From Purshia tridentata (Eukaryota; Streptophyta; Magnoliopsida; Rosales; Rosaceae): a stretch of DNA of 64,000 bases. The stretch is from NCBI GenBank assembly GCA_003254885.1, contig QANT01000710.1, positions 45,879 through 109,878 of the forward strand. The letters run 5' to 3'. The notes under the pieces are model-generated. The model worked only from the letters and a program-made list of their open reading frames with translations, searched no databases and was not told the DNA's origin. Below are positions 34,301 through 46,600 of this stretch, in pieces (the first letter of the stretch is position 1; every line of letters starts with the position of its first letter). Position numbers and translations under genes: made by a program.

Positions 34301-36235
34301 ATATGCAGCATAGATCCCTAGACTAAGGAGTATAATGATGCAAAGGGACAAAACATGAAATATATATGAGTTTTCTGGATATCTAATTTACGATTCCATC
34401 TTTTTTCTTTCAGACTTCTATAATTTGTTTATAATTAGGGTAGATCTTTGAGATTTGTTTGGTATACCTATTCCAGTAAAGATTGCTATTTGATATACAA
34501 CTGACTTGCCAAATCTATGTTTGAAAGACCTCCACATATGTGATAAATATTAAATAGGCTTTGCAATGACCTCATCCGTGCTGTAACTGTAAGTAGCATA
34601 TTTTCTTCCACGACTTGTAGGCTTACAGGGAGAGGAACTGTTGAATTAATCATCGAGAAAGGTGATGGTTCAACATTTTCTCCGGAAGCTGGTGGCGAAC
34701 CAAGAAAGACTGCCAGAGTTCAGGTATAATAAATATTATGCCCTGAATGGTTATATTATGTGGATCCATATTAGGATTAGCATATTTGGAATCTTCTGAT
34801 CTTGAATTTTTCCTTGTGTTCAGTGTTCGTTAAATGTTTAAGGAATATTCACTTGTGTGAAAATACATACTTAAATGGATGTTGATGCTAGTATTAATAA
34901 TTTAAAGTCAACTGATCATTAACCTGTGTACAGGTCGTTATAGATGGATATTCAGCACCATTAACAGCAGGGAATTTTGCAAAACTGGTAAGGTAGTTGA
35001 ACCTCACATTGGCCTCATGAAATTTTCTATATTTCGGGAATGGATGTTGCTTATTCTTGCTTTTATCAGACAGAAGACATGGCCTGAGATAGTCCAAAGT
35101 GTAAAGATTATAGAATAATAAAGTTTTTAGCCTCAAGTAGTTAAACATTTTGTTGAGCTGGCATATTTTTCTTTTATGCTATATAATATAACTTGAATGT
35201 CTAATTATGTCAAGCCATCTTGTAATCCTTACTCATTTGAACTGGCTGATTGTAATTCTGCTAGCCTTCCTTTGATGTCATTTTTGAGTACTTGTTTAGC
35301 ATAGAACTTGTGAACTTTCTTGGCTTCATATGAATTTAACCCGAGTGAAACATCCATAAACAACTTAAATCTCTCCAGGTAATTGATGAGGCCTACAATG
35401 GGACAAAGCTCAGCACTAACGACCAAGCTGTTCTCTCAGACAATGGTCTTGACAAGAACAGTGGTTATGGTGTTCCTCTAGAGATAAAGCCATCAGGGCA
35501 ATTTGAGCCCTTGTACAGAACAAAATTAGATGTGCAGGTAAGCTTATGGTTTATACCATTTCGATTCTATCAATTCTGACCAACAGAATGATTTTCCGGT
35601 TCATAATTATTTTCATTAAGTTTATTCATGTTTACTTTTTTCTATCTTTTTCTTTTCTTCCCTCATGGAAGGATGGGGAATTGCCAATTCTTCCACTATC
35701 TGTTTATGGAGCTGTTGCTATGGCACATAGTGAAGTCTCTGAGGAGTACTCATCGCCGTATCAATTTTTCTTCTACCGTTATGATAAAAGAAATGTAAGT
35801 GCAAACCACACTGTTATGCAGTGAACTGGGGCTCTGACAAACTCTAGACTAACCAGAAACTGTAGAAGTATTGGTCCATCAGTTGTTACATGATTACTCC
35901 ATCTTTAATTGACATTATTTTTTCTTCTTCCTAATTGTGTCATCTACATTGTGATGTATACCTTTATCCTATAGGCTGGCTTGGGAGGATTATCATTTGA
36001 TGAAGGAGAGTTCTCAGTTTTTGGGTATCTGTTTTGACTCCTAAACTGTTATAACTAAGTAAGGTTTGGATGAAAAAGTTCCAGCTGTTTCTTTTTACTC
36101 ACTATATACATTTTAATTTGCAGATACACAACTGTTGGGAGAGATATTCTTTCACAGATAAAAACTGGGGATGTGATTCGATCTGCAAAGCTGGTTGAAG
36201 GTCAAGATCGTCTTGTATTGCCAGATGAGAAGTGA
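31175..36235 (+). CDS. CYP37: Chloroplast cyclophilin-like protein CYP37
   Basis: The product is a 462-residue cyclophilin-like protein of the CYP37/CYP38 group, thylakoid-lumen proteins linked to photosystem assembly and high-light responses. Twelve exons join in frame: 31175-31360, 31900-32157, 32241-32330, 32901-32996, 33489-33596, 33854-33903, 34621-34723, 34934-34987, 35379-35537, 35672-35794, 35975-36024, 36124-36235. The N-terminus is Ser/Arg-rich (stroma-targeting). A hydrophobic stretch (about residues 88-107) and ANA|V at 115-118 follow, a typical bipartite lumen signal. Landmarks are SPDTKVPRTGELALRRAIPA, a helical segment with LLRIPQRKPYGTME, and the C-terminal cyclophilin-like domain with VVIDGYSAPLTAGNFAKL and PLSVYGAVAMAH. 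The active-site pattern of true prolyl isomerases is poorly kept in this group, so a chaperone or assembly role is more likely than catalysis. The exon 1-2 junction is the least certain. Confidence 0.94.
33974..34022 (+). mobile_element. A-rich micro-insertion in a CYP37 intron
   Basis: AATGAAATTTAATTCA at 33974-33989 recurs as AATGAAATTTCATTCA at 34007-34022. Seventeen bases, TCTTACC plus an A-rich run, separate the copies. It has the same layout as the other micro-insertions, with a CTTACC junction and an imperfect A-run. Confidence 0.4.
34060..34098 (-). mobile_element. Poly(A) micro-insertion in a CYP37 intron, reverse orientation
   Basis: CAATTCACAT occurs at 34060-34069 and 34089-34098. 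The insert is T11 plus GGACTAAG, that is CTTAGTCC followed by poly(A) on the minus strand. It is 70 bases from the previous scar in the same intron. Confidence 0.45.
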
Positions 36236-38154
36236 TTTGTTCTCCTTTAAAACCAGGACTTCTTTCATTCTTTGTATATGTTGTATTTTAGATGGTAGCA
36301 GCCTGATTTTCTTGTTGCAGGCTGCGTTGTTGAGTTTATGTCACTTTTTCTCGTTTCTTCTTTTTTGGGTTTGATATTGTTGTTTCGGTTTGAAGCTCAA
36401 GGGTCTCATGTGAAAATTGAAAATTGTTATACTTACCCAAGGGTTTGAAATCTCCATTGATTCCTGTACCTGGTGAACCTCTTGTCACTGTGTGTTTTGC
36501 ATTGACTATATAACGCATAATAAGTCTGGACAGACTAGTACTCCAGTACGTTTGAATTTTCTTACTTCTTTAAAGATTTGGCAGAGCATTAATTGTAGTA
36601 TCATTGTTTTTACCATCATTGGCCGGACGATGCTGAAAATTTGAGGGCCCTTTTTTAACTGTGATGAGTGTTGATTAACCAGCTCTTCAGGCTGGAGCTA
36701 AGTTAATTTTGCAGAACAACTTTGCAGTTCAAAACGAGGATTTTCATACTTGTTATCATAATTTTCCAAAGACTGCCTCTCTGGGAATGCCATGTAGACC
36801 GAAGACCTAATTTATGTGTTAATATTTGCTTTGTTGCCGACCACATATACATGCAACAAATGAAACCACAGAACTGTGGAAAAGTCCTATACCAGGAACT
36901 GCCTGAGCAAAAAATAAAAAACAAGACAAACAAGAAGATACATTTGTCATAAGCATGACCATGTAAAATTGAATGGAATACAAAATTGCAGCCAAAATAT
37001 AACAGATTTATCTACAATCATTGTACCAAAGCTTTATCTAGAATCACTGGTATGAGATATTTCAGACATGTAGCTTTCATTTCCAGAGAGTAGTAACTGG
37101 GCTACTTCATGTGTCCAGGGACCCACAACCAGCGGATATAACTATGGATATGAAATGGTTGTTGAATCATAGGGACCCACATACTGTGATGGTTGAGGCT
37201 ATCTGGACGATTCTTGGCTGATTCTATCAAACCAGTTTGTTCAGCCCATACAGTAAGGTTTTGTGATATTTTTAATAAGAATTTACATTGAGGATATAAC
37301 ACTATGAAAATAACATATTTAAACATATTTCTAGAGAAACAAATTTTATTGTAGACGCTTGTATTATATTTTAGTTCCTATAAAAATTCTGAAATTATTT
37401 TATTTCACTTTCTAAGAAAAGAGATTTCAAGATTCGTTTTAAGATTTTGAAGGTCTAAAGCAAACTATAAAAAGACCTAGATTACATTACTTGAACTTAA
37501 TATAGTATATAAATTTATAAAAACCTATAAAACTTGAAAATTTTTAATATTTTAGGGTCCGGCTGCCTATTTCCACCACTCTCAAAGCCACTCCTGGCTC
37601 TTGTTTGTAATTTCAAATTAGTCAAGGTTTTTGTTTGTAATTTCTTCTTTTTCCTATCAGGAAAAATAAACTTTTCTTAACCTTTTACATCATTAACAAA
37701 TCACCTTAGGAAAAAGAGCTATACGACAGCGTTTACCGCGGGAATATACAGTCAACCTCCAGTTGTTTATATCTGTTAATTTATTAAGTTATCAATTTTT
37801 TCTGATTCAGCAACCACCCTTTACATGTGGACTGCATTTCATCAAAATTCTAAAATCAAGATCCCCCACATCACACCCCACCCTAAAAATCTACACCTCA
37901 TTACTTCTACCCAATGAAGACCATAACCACTTCCACATCAACCTCAAAACCTCCAATCACTGCTCATCACGAAGTAATCTCCAATCCCACTCCAAAACGA
38001 AATAAACTCATTACACTACCATCACACCAGATCACAACCCCCAAACACAACCATACGAAAACCAATCGTCTTCAACGTTCCAACCCGGAGAAGCAAATAG
38101 TCAAATACAGGCTCCAGGCTCAACTCGGTCTCTCCCAACTCAGTCTCAACGGCC
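36236..38154. other. Spacer between CYP37 and the Mpv17-family gene
   Basis: The CYP37 3' UTR occupies the left part. The right end (about 37880-38154) is C/A-rich and low in T, and is probably the 5' leader of the next gene. An open frame at 37914-38219 overlaps that gene's start in a different phase and looks like composition only. Confidence 0.55.
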
Positions 38155-41100
38155 ATGGCCTCCATTCACTCCATAGCTCCCCAGAGCTTCCTCTCCCTCC
38201 CAAAACCCAAACCCAGTAAACCCATTAATGTTCTCCCAAAACCCATCTTAAGCTCAAGCTCCAACCTTTACAGCCCCAAACTCTCAAAGCACCAAACTTT
38301 CCCGGGAAACAAACGAAAAGACAGGTGGGTCTTGAACGCTGTGGTTGAACAAGAAGAGTGCGATGTGATCCCAGTTCAGAGCTCTGACTGTACGGACCAG
38401 CAGGAAGGGATGGTGGTTAGCAGAGTGGAGAATGAAGGTGTGGAGGACGAGCTGGTGAGTCAGGTGGTTGGGTTTGGAGCAAGTGAGGGAAGGCTTTCCT
38501 ATGAAGGAGCTGGTGGGTTTGGGTCATCTGGGGTTGGAAATGTGAAAGAGAGCGAGGAATTGATGAGGCTTATAGATAGGACTATCAATGCCACCATTGT
38601 GCTTGCGGCTGGTACTTTTGCTATCACTAAGTTGCTCACAATTGATCAGGAATACTGGCATGTAAGCAACTTCCTTCGTATTTGATTCTTTATTTATTTT
38701 ATGTGGTTGAGTCTTGTTTAATGTGTTATCATGGTGTTCTGTGGTCAAGTGAGTGAAAACTTGATGTATAGTATGCTAAGGAATATGGATTGGGGTGAAG
38801 TTGGTACTTATTTTAGTTGTTAGGTCTCCAAAAGTTTTCAAACGGACCTCTCTCTTTTGATTTTTTCATTCTGCTCCTTTTAGGTTGCTCCCTTTGATAT
38901 TGAGTTTTTATCAATTGCCTGTAGTGCTTTCTTCTTTGGGTTTATGCTCTTTGAGTCCTAAGGTCTAAGATTTTCAGTTTATTTGGTAGATTAGACCTGA
39001 GCTGTATCAGCTATAGCTGTGGGAGCTGGTTTTCTGTCTTATGCTGAATATGTGTGACAATGTTCTGAATTATAAGGGTATACTTTGTGGTAGATCATCT
39101 TGTATAGTCAAATTAATGATGCGAAACTTGTTATCTTGATATGATTATCTATAAGGGGGCGAGAGTGAGATGTTTCTTCTATAACTTAGGTGGAACAAAT
39201 GAAGTGGATACTGCTTGTGAAGGATTTTGATTGTTCAAACTTGTTAAATCCGAAAGAAAACATGACCTGAAAATGTTATATCAAATTTGAGATGATTTTG
39301 CACTATAAAATGACAATCACGGGGAACAACACTGCCATATAGTGACAGGTTTGGAACAAACATGGTGAGATTAATGAGTTGCTTGTGAGACTGGAAGAAA
39401 GAGAACTGAAAACAAATGATTGGCGCGAGGGGCGGGGGGGACTCGGAAATCGCTGCATGCAATTTCTAGAAGTTGAATTTGGTGAAGATAACTTGTGCAC
39501 TTATGGCTAGAGTGGTATGAAGCAATTTGATTTGTCTGCTGAGATTTATGTGTTGGTTTACTTACAGGGATGGACTCTATATGAGATCCTAAGATATGCA
39601 CCTCAACACAACTGGTCTGCTTATGAAGAAGCTCTCAAGACAAACCCAGTTTTAGCCAAAATGGTGATTAGTGGTGTGGTGTACTCTGTTGGGGACTGGA
39701 TTGCTCAGGTCTGTTGGGGTTGTGAAGTAAAAATTTTAAGTCTTCTACTTGGTGAAGTTAGTTCTTTACAGTGCTCCTAATGCTTGTCTTATAATTTTGT
39801 AGTGCTTTGAAGGAAAACCTCTATTTGAGTTCGACCGGGTACGAATGTTCAGATCAGGTCTTGTTGGTTTTACTCTACATGGTTCCCTCTCTCACTACTA
39901 TTACCAGTTTTGCGAGGTAATTTTCTTCTGTAGTTGTTTATTTCCAAACTTACCTTCTTTCCTTTTTTTTTTCTTTTTTTCTTTTCAAAGTCCTGTTCTT
40001 TTAACAACTGAAACTTGTTACAGGAGCTATTTCCTTTCCAAGACTGGTGGGTGGTTCCTGCCAAAGTAGCCTTCGACCAAACTGCATGGGCAGCAGTATG
40101 GAACAGCATTTACTTTACAGTTTTGGGACTTTTGCGTTTTGAATCCCCCATCAATATTTTCAGTGAACTTAAAGCAACATTCTGGCCCATGCTGACTGTA
40201 AGAGAATCCTCTGCCTTCTTTTTTTCTTATTTTTTGGGAAAAGAAGTGCTAACGTTGCATTCTCTCTTGAGTGTTTAGAGTCAAACAACTTGAAACCTAA
40301 TTGATTCTCATTTTACTTCCTCTAGCTGGTGGAGATTGGCAAAATCAGGATCCCTTGTCTAAAGTCTTTAATCAATTAAAACTTGAATTGTTAATTGTAT
40401 CTGACTTCTGGATCATGGTTCTGTGACTTGTCAATCAAACAATGCTTGTGTATGCAACTATGCATTTGCATGTATATTTTGCATCAGCTGTTTCCTGTCA
40501 TGTGGCTTTAACCTTGGAGTAGGGATTAAGTGCTATTTATCTTATCAAGAGTTCTAGCCTCTATCTTTTACATTTGATTGGGTGGTTAAAAAATGTTTTC
40601 TAAATGAACATGAATCTAGATTGTGCGAAAGTTTTAGTTGGTTATTACAGTTTTCAAAGAAACTTACAATTTTATCATTAGGAATTTTACACATAACTGT
40701 TACTGATTGAGTTCTTGGTAACCATCTTTAAACAATATTGTTTGTTTTGCAACTAGCCTTGGTTCAGAATCAAGCAGACCATGTATGGTCCAGATGAGAA
40801 AAATTGTTGACCCTAAACTCCGGAACATGCTTTTTCCTCCCTAAACTCCCAAACACAATGTTGAAAAACTGTTTGTTTTATATGGTCTGGGTCGTGTCAA
40901 AAGTGCTGCTAGTTTTAGAAGTTACATATTCCTTGTTTAAGTTTTGGTTAAAAGAACATGTAATTGTTTGACCATTGACATCTTTCTGAAATGTGATTTG
41001 TTATGCAGGCAGGTTGGAAGCTTTGGCCATTTGCTCATCTTGTTACCTATGGTGTGGTCCCTGTTGAACAAAGGCTCTTATGGGTGGACTGTGTAGAGTT

Positions 41101-42051
41101 AATTTGGGTGACTATACTTTCAACGTAAGCATTTAATATGAATTATTTATATTTTCGCCAATGCATTGCAAGGATTGAAGATCATGGCTTTCTTTCCTCC
41201 TAAAAGACAGAGCTAAATAATTATGCACACTAGAATTATTCATGGGTTTCTAATTTTACTATTGATACTTTTAAAGAACAGTTTAAATAGGCTTCGTTTT
41301 TTTGACTATTTGTATATATGATATGTATGCTTGTAGGAGCGAAAAGGTTTTTGTCTGGTAGAACCAGGTTGTGCAATATAGATGATTTTTCTTTCACAAA
41401 ATACTTAGTTGCAGAAGCTTAGTTTTAAAAAAATTTTAAAAATCTAGATATATGTGATGTGTAAATAAGTGGCAGATAAAGTGTACTATTGTTGCTTTTT
41501 CTGTAGTGTCTGGTTTAGGAATTTACATTTGTGTAAGGAGTTTGACTGCTTTTATGATCTTCATCCGGTGATTATTCTCATTTGTCTTGCTCTCTATTTC
41601 TTTAGTCAGTAACAATATTTGGGAGGTTGGGGGATCTGAACTTGCGTCTTTAGAGGAGAGGTGTTATCATATAGGCTATTTCCTGGCCACAATTTTTTTT
41701 GCTCTCAATTTCTATAGAAAAACATTCCACCATTAAATATTTCAGAATGTTTAAACCTAAGTTTGTTGAGTTATTGTGTACCTGGCTTTGTGCTCCGTTT
41801 TCATCATCATTTCTTGGGTAGGTTTCATTTCTAACATGGGTCATAATTTCTCTTTGCTAGTTATTCGAATGAAAAATCAGAAGCTAGGATTTGTGAGGCA
41901 CCAGAAGAAGCAAATTCCAGTTCTTCAAACATAAGTCCTCTTGAGGTATATACAAAACCTTTTATGCTGATTTTCTCTGGCATATAAAAGCTGCAGATTA
42001 CAATTCTGATGTCCTACTATTTTTGTCTACTTTCCCCTTCATCAGGAGTAA
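38155..42051 (+). CDS. Mpv17/PMP22-family membrane protein, probably plastidial
   Basis: Seven exons give 380 codons: 38155-38661, 39568-39708, 39803-39916, 40024-40197, 41009-41124, 41861-41945 and 42046-42051 (GAG-TAA). Exon 1 is a long Ser/Pro/Lys-rich N-terminus (MASIHSIAPQSF), read as a transit peptide, followed by an acidic linker and a hydrophobic segment (TINATIVLAAGTFAITKLL). The Mpv17 core follows: AYEEALKTNPVLAKM...VGDWIAQ, FDRVRMFRSGLVGFTLHG, KVAFDQTAW, and WKLWPFAHLVTYGVVPVEQR ahead of the last helix. Mpv17 proteins are four-helix membrane proteins, some acting as channels in peroxisomes or mitochondria; the transported molecule in plants is not established. The N-terminal extension resembles the chloroplast-predicted Arabidopsis At5g19750 from memory. 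The last exon codes for only one residue before the stop, so the C-terminal end could be annotated differently. Confidence 0.9.
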
Positions 42052-43256
42052 ACAAATTGAAAGCAACCAGAAGATAAGAGAGGAACACATAGAAGAGAGA
42101 AATTTGCTCAACGAGAAAGTTGAGGTGTAAAATCCACTATCAAGATGGACTGTGACTTGAGAAGGTGAAATTCCTAGCAATGTGGAGATATGCCTGGGCT
42201 GGCTGATTATGGTGTATATATACTTCACACATCTCAGAACTTACAGGTGTATGTTAAATAACACAGTTTTTTGTTCTACATGCATCGAGATTCCTCGTAT
42301 ATAATTTTAGATCATTTAACTGATTTATGTAAAAACCACAAATTAAAAGCTAATTAATGTAAAAATGACATGATTTATATAGTTTGGAAGCAGTTGGATA
42401 GAGAACTCTTTGATTCGGATATCTTATCATTCTTTTTACTAGCCTACTAACACACACTTCGTGTGAGAATAAGTTTTACTAACAAAAAGTGAGTTGAAAT
42501 TTGTAAACCATGTGTCTCATTAAGCTAAAGGGGATGAAGCATTTTGATTGCTCGTAAATCAATATTGTATGGTACAAGTAACAACCAGTGATTGTTTAAG
42601 CAAAATCATTTTACCTCCAACTTCTTAGAGAGTTAGAGCTCACCCGTCCTTATTTTTATGACAAATTCAACAAAATGAGAAATTGACACATTTTTTGGTG
42701 CATATGAAAAGAAATGAAACTGTGTTTTCATGTCTCAACTCTCAACCATCAATCAATATGCCACCAGGACAATCGATCTTCTCCTTTTTAAGAGTGGCGT
42801 GAAATCCAGTTACTCATGACTTTCAAAGTTACCAGCTAGAATTTATCAATCATGTAGACCAACAATTCAATAAAGAGAAAAAGAAGACAAAAATTTGGAG
42901 AGCATCCTCATCCTAATTCATGGAACAAACGACTTACTTTGGTTACTAAATACTCGTTCAACGATCAATTCTACACTCGCTCATCTGTAGCTTGACATTT
43001 GTTTTGTGACAACCTGATGACAGAAGAGGTCTTGTGGTCCAGAGTTTTAGTTCCGGAATTTCCAATTTTAGATGATGAATAATGTTGTCCCTAAAACAAA
43101 GGATTCTCTTATAGTGACAAAGCAAATGATCATATATGCACACAAATGGGCAAATCCAGATCGATTACTGAATATCATTTCCATCACAACAAGAACAAGA
43201 GAAATTAATTAAACATACAAAAGTAACAAAACTAAGCCAAATTTGGAGCCCCTTCT
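42052..43256. other. Convergent spacer
   Basis: This lies between the 3' ends of the Mpv17-family gene and the minus-strand gene at 43257-43616. Both 3' UTRs probably fall here. No other feature was recognised. Confidence 0.5.
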
Positions 43257-43616
43257 TTAAGCCATAGACATGTTAGAGAGCCGACTAGGCGTTGGCCGGA
43301 AATTCCACCACCGAAGAGTTAAGCTACCATTCTGCTGCGACGGTCTCAATGCCCTTCTCAAGATCTCCTTGTTTGCATACTTCTTCCTCCACTTCTCCCC
43401 CGTCGCCGGCACTAAATACCCGTGCCGTGTACAGCGGTTCAACCCGGGACGACTCAAGCACGTGCATGGCAATGGAGCCCTAGCTGAATATGACACCGTA
43501 TAGTTGTGCCTAACACCACCACATTTAGTACTTCCCTCGGTCTTCTTTGCTAGTGATAATGGCCTTGGAGGAAATTGTAGCCCTTCTCCAATGTGTTTGT
43601 GAGTGTTCCTTTGCAT
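43257..43616 (-). CDS. Uncharacterised 119-residue plant protein, basic and Cys-containing
   Basis: I do not recognise a named domain. The single-exon frame encodes a basic protein with CGGVRHNYTVSYSARAPLPC, a TCLSRPGLNRCTRHGYLVP stretch with spaced Cys and Arg, a basic KWRKKYANKEILRRAL segment, and a C-terminal LRWWNFRPTPSRLSNMSMA. The frame is GC-richer than its surroundings and the sequence is not low-complexity, which argues for a real gene; I have a weak impression of similar short proteins in other dicots. There is no signal peptide or membrane helix. An overlapping frame on the plus strand (43270-43503) lacks such features. It stands alone between the Mpv17-family and NAC genes; its function is unknown. 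Confidence 0.6.
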   Translation of the reverse strand: MQRNTHKHIGEGLQFPPRPLSLAKKTEGSTKCGGVRHNYTVSYSARAPLPCTCLSRPGLNRCTRHGYLVPATGEKWRKKYANKEILRRALRPSQQNGSLTLRWWNFRPTPSRLSNMSMA

Positions 43617-46600
43617 TTTTTCGAGAACAAGACAGAGAAGAAGATCTTTGGATGTGTGTTTGGGTCTTGAATTGAACGTGTAATGTGTAATATGATGGAT
43701 AGCAAAACACGACTAACGTGCTTAGCGTTTGGAGTGTGAGAGGTTTATAAATTTGGGTATGTGCATGAATGAATACATTTGAAGAGAAGACTTATTTTGA
43801 GTTGAAGAAATAAAAAAAAAAAAGAATATTTATTGGTCTTTGGCTTAGCTACCAATTGGAGACGTGGTCTAGAATCCGAAGAGCCGGAACATTTGAATTT
43901 GAATATAGCAAGTCTTGTCAATCAAACCCCTTTTAAATAAACAATGTACATTTGGTTGGGACATGTCAAACATCTTTGTTACTACTTACAACGTGTTTGA
44001 TTTGGCACACAATTGGGGCCTGCAGGTTTTGTTGTTAATTAGTTCTTGTAAGTGATGTTGGGGCTGCCTGTTATGACCAAACTATCTAGCTAGATATTGC
44101 CGACTTGCTGCATGTAGATGTACCTGTGCTGATGTGGTCCTCATTTTTCTCTCCAAACTTAATAATTAGTAAAATGAAAATAGATTTTAATGTAGTATGG
44201 AATTATAGTTGGCTGGACACCAACCCATTAATTTAAAAATGCCGTTCTTTTATTGGTTCTGATTACGTACCCTATATTCTAGACCTTTCTAGTGGGGATG
44301 CAATATAACTTGGTTTCTAGAATACCCAATACTGGACCTTTCAAAAAAGAATACCCAAAACCCAATATTGGAACCGAAACTATATATATAACATTTAGGA
44401 TTTAAAGTTTAAGGATTTGGTTACTCCAGTTAACCCAATCCAAATGCTACAATATGTATAAACTATATTAATTATAACAAACACAACTATCATAAGTGAA
44501 AATCCAACTGTTAAAATAACAAAGATATATATACATATATATTTAAGTAATTAATTACCATATATATATATATTTCTTATTAATCCAATGTATGGTGCAT
44601 GCTCTCTCTCTCTCTATGATATGAATATGATGATGATATTTATCTTTATTTTATATAATAGTAGGAAATTTTATGTAAAGTATTCTTTTATTAAATAGTT
44701 TGACATATTAATTATATTTTTAGGTAACATAACAAATTATAGAGTATATATACTGTCTAGCAAGAAAAGATTCCTCATAAATTGTATAATCATAAAAAGT
44801 ATAAGAGCATATATGGTTCTCATATATAATTATAAAAAATAGAAAAAAAGGTTCTGTTGTAATTCTAAAATAAAAAACCGAATTAGGTTATTTCGACTTT
44901 CATCAAAACTCTAAGAGCCAAACCCAAATTAATCAATTCAGGTTATATGACTAGCATCCACGTACATGAACATGATCTTCTTTTTAGTAGTTATAGAGGC
45001 CTAGCTAACTAGGCAATGTGAGTTCAATCAAAATCACTGCCCCACACATTATATTCAACCAAAACTAGTTTCATTCTCTTTCTCTCTCTGATTGATTTAT
45101 TTTATTTCAATTTGTTTTTTTTTTTTGTCTCCAATCATGAAAATGAAGGCAATAAATAATTTTAATCATACACCATTCAAATTTTCCTTTCTTCATTTTT
45201 ATTTAGCAAAATTCTGGCCAGGATAAAAGTATATGTGAGACAAGTGTACGTATAAGTATGTGATGTAAAAAAATATTAATATTTTAATTATAAAAATGCA
45301 ATATTATACTATATATATATATATATATGTATGTGGCTATCTAGCTAGATTTGTGGTGGGTTTTATAGGCTTTGGGAAAGCATCTTCCAGAAAAGGATCA
45401 AAGAAGATAATTGAGCATTTTGATGATCGATCATAGCAATATGCATACCAAAACTAAGCAGAAATGATGCGATATTTAATAAAGTTGTTTTGTACTCTTT
45501 CCTTAGTAAGGAATGTGATTAAAGGGTATTTAATTTGTGTGGTTTTAAGATAATGATTCCTTTAGATGATTGCAAAGAATGGTCCCATATATAGTCAGCA
45601 ATAAAAAGAAAAGCCATTTGTGATTTGTGAGGTACCCCTCTTCTTGTCAATTTGTATGACCTCAATGTTATGGAATATACTTAACTACGTCTTATCAGTC
45701 CAATAACAAAGAAAATGACACTCATATATAATAGCTCTCTCAAATATCTGCAAAATCTTTTTAGAGATTAAATCATTAATTAAGTTGGTGTGTGAGGAAT
45801 TAAATTAAGGTAAAAAACTAAACCAAATCATGACAACTTTTTCACGTGCGCTTCGGTCTTCTCAATTTTTTATTTTGTATAACATTATGTATCGTACTAA
45901 AGTGGTATTATGAATTCATTTAAATTATAATCAACACGTATGTATTCTTTTGATAATATTTAAATCCTAAACCTAATATATATACTACATTATTGTACAC
46001 ATTGTACCACCTATACCATCACACACAATAATTAAAAATATAACTAATACCTGATACTATTCATGACTCATCAACATAATTATTGATGAGTGATCATTTT
46101 GGTACGTATTTTCAGGATTGATTAATTGGCTAGTTGGTACTTTGAAAATTTTCTTTTGGCGATATATAGATTTCCTCGGTCAACTTCTAAATCTTGATTT
46201 ATAAGCATTACACTTTTTTATTCAATAACTTTCACCTCCAAAAGAGACATATATTGAAGAAGATTTGAAGTCCATTTTCTAAGGAGAATCTCTAATTAAT
46301 GTCATGCTTACTGCTCAATTTTTCTTCAGGAGTTAATTTTCATGAAAAGTTCGATCGTCACAGGAAAGAACTTGAACTTTCCATGAAAATTAACCTATGT
46401 TCTATATATTTTTGTTTCTATATTATCTTGTTTTTCTTTTGGTTCCTATTTTTGATGTGATATCATGTTATTAAGTTTCTTATTAAAAGGAATAGAGTAC
46501 AAAGTTTGAAGATAAAGCATCTTTTGGAGCCTGATGACAGATATGGGTGAAAAATATTTCCCTCTTAGAAAACAAACAGATCGAAGGTGCAGAAAGTATT

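Noticed and set aside
37914-38219. 101-codon open frame upstream of and overlapping the Mpv17-family gene
   Set aside because: It is Thr/Pro/His-rich because the leader is C/A-rich, ends inside exon 1 of the real gene in another phase, and resembles no family.
39420-39442. G-rich run (GAGGGGCGGGGGGG) in an Mpv17-family intron as a G-quadruplex
   Set aside because: It lacks four separate G-runs with short loops; only one long and one short run are present.
41590-41665. B-box-like AAGTTCAGATCCCCC on the minus strand in an Mpv17-family intron
   Set aside because: There is no convincing A-box or tail; possible old SINE, but not supportable.
43270-43503. Plus-strand 77-codon frame over the 119-residue minus-strand gene
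   Set aside because: The minus frame is longer and has patterned, conserved-looking residues; the plus frame is its antisense shadow.
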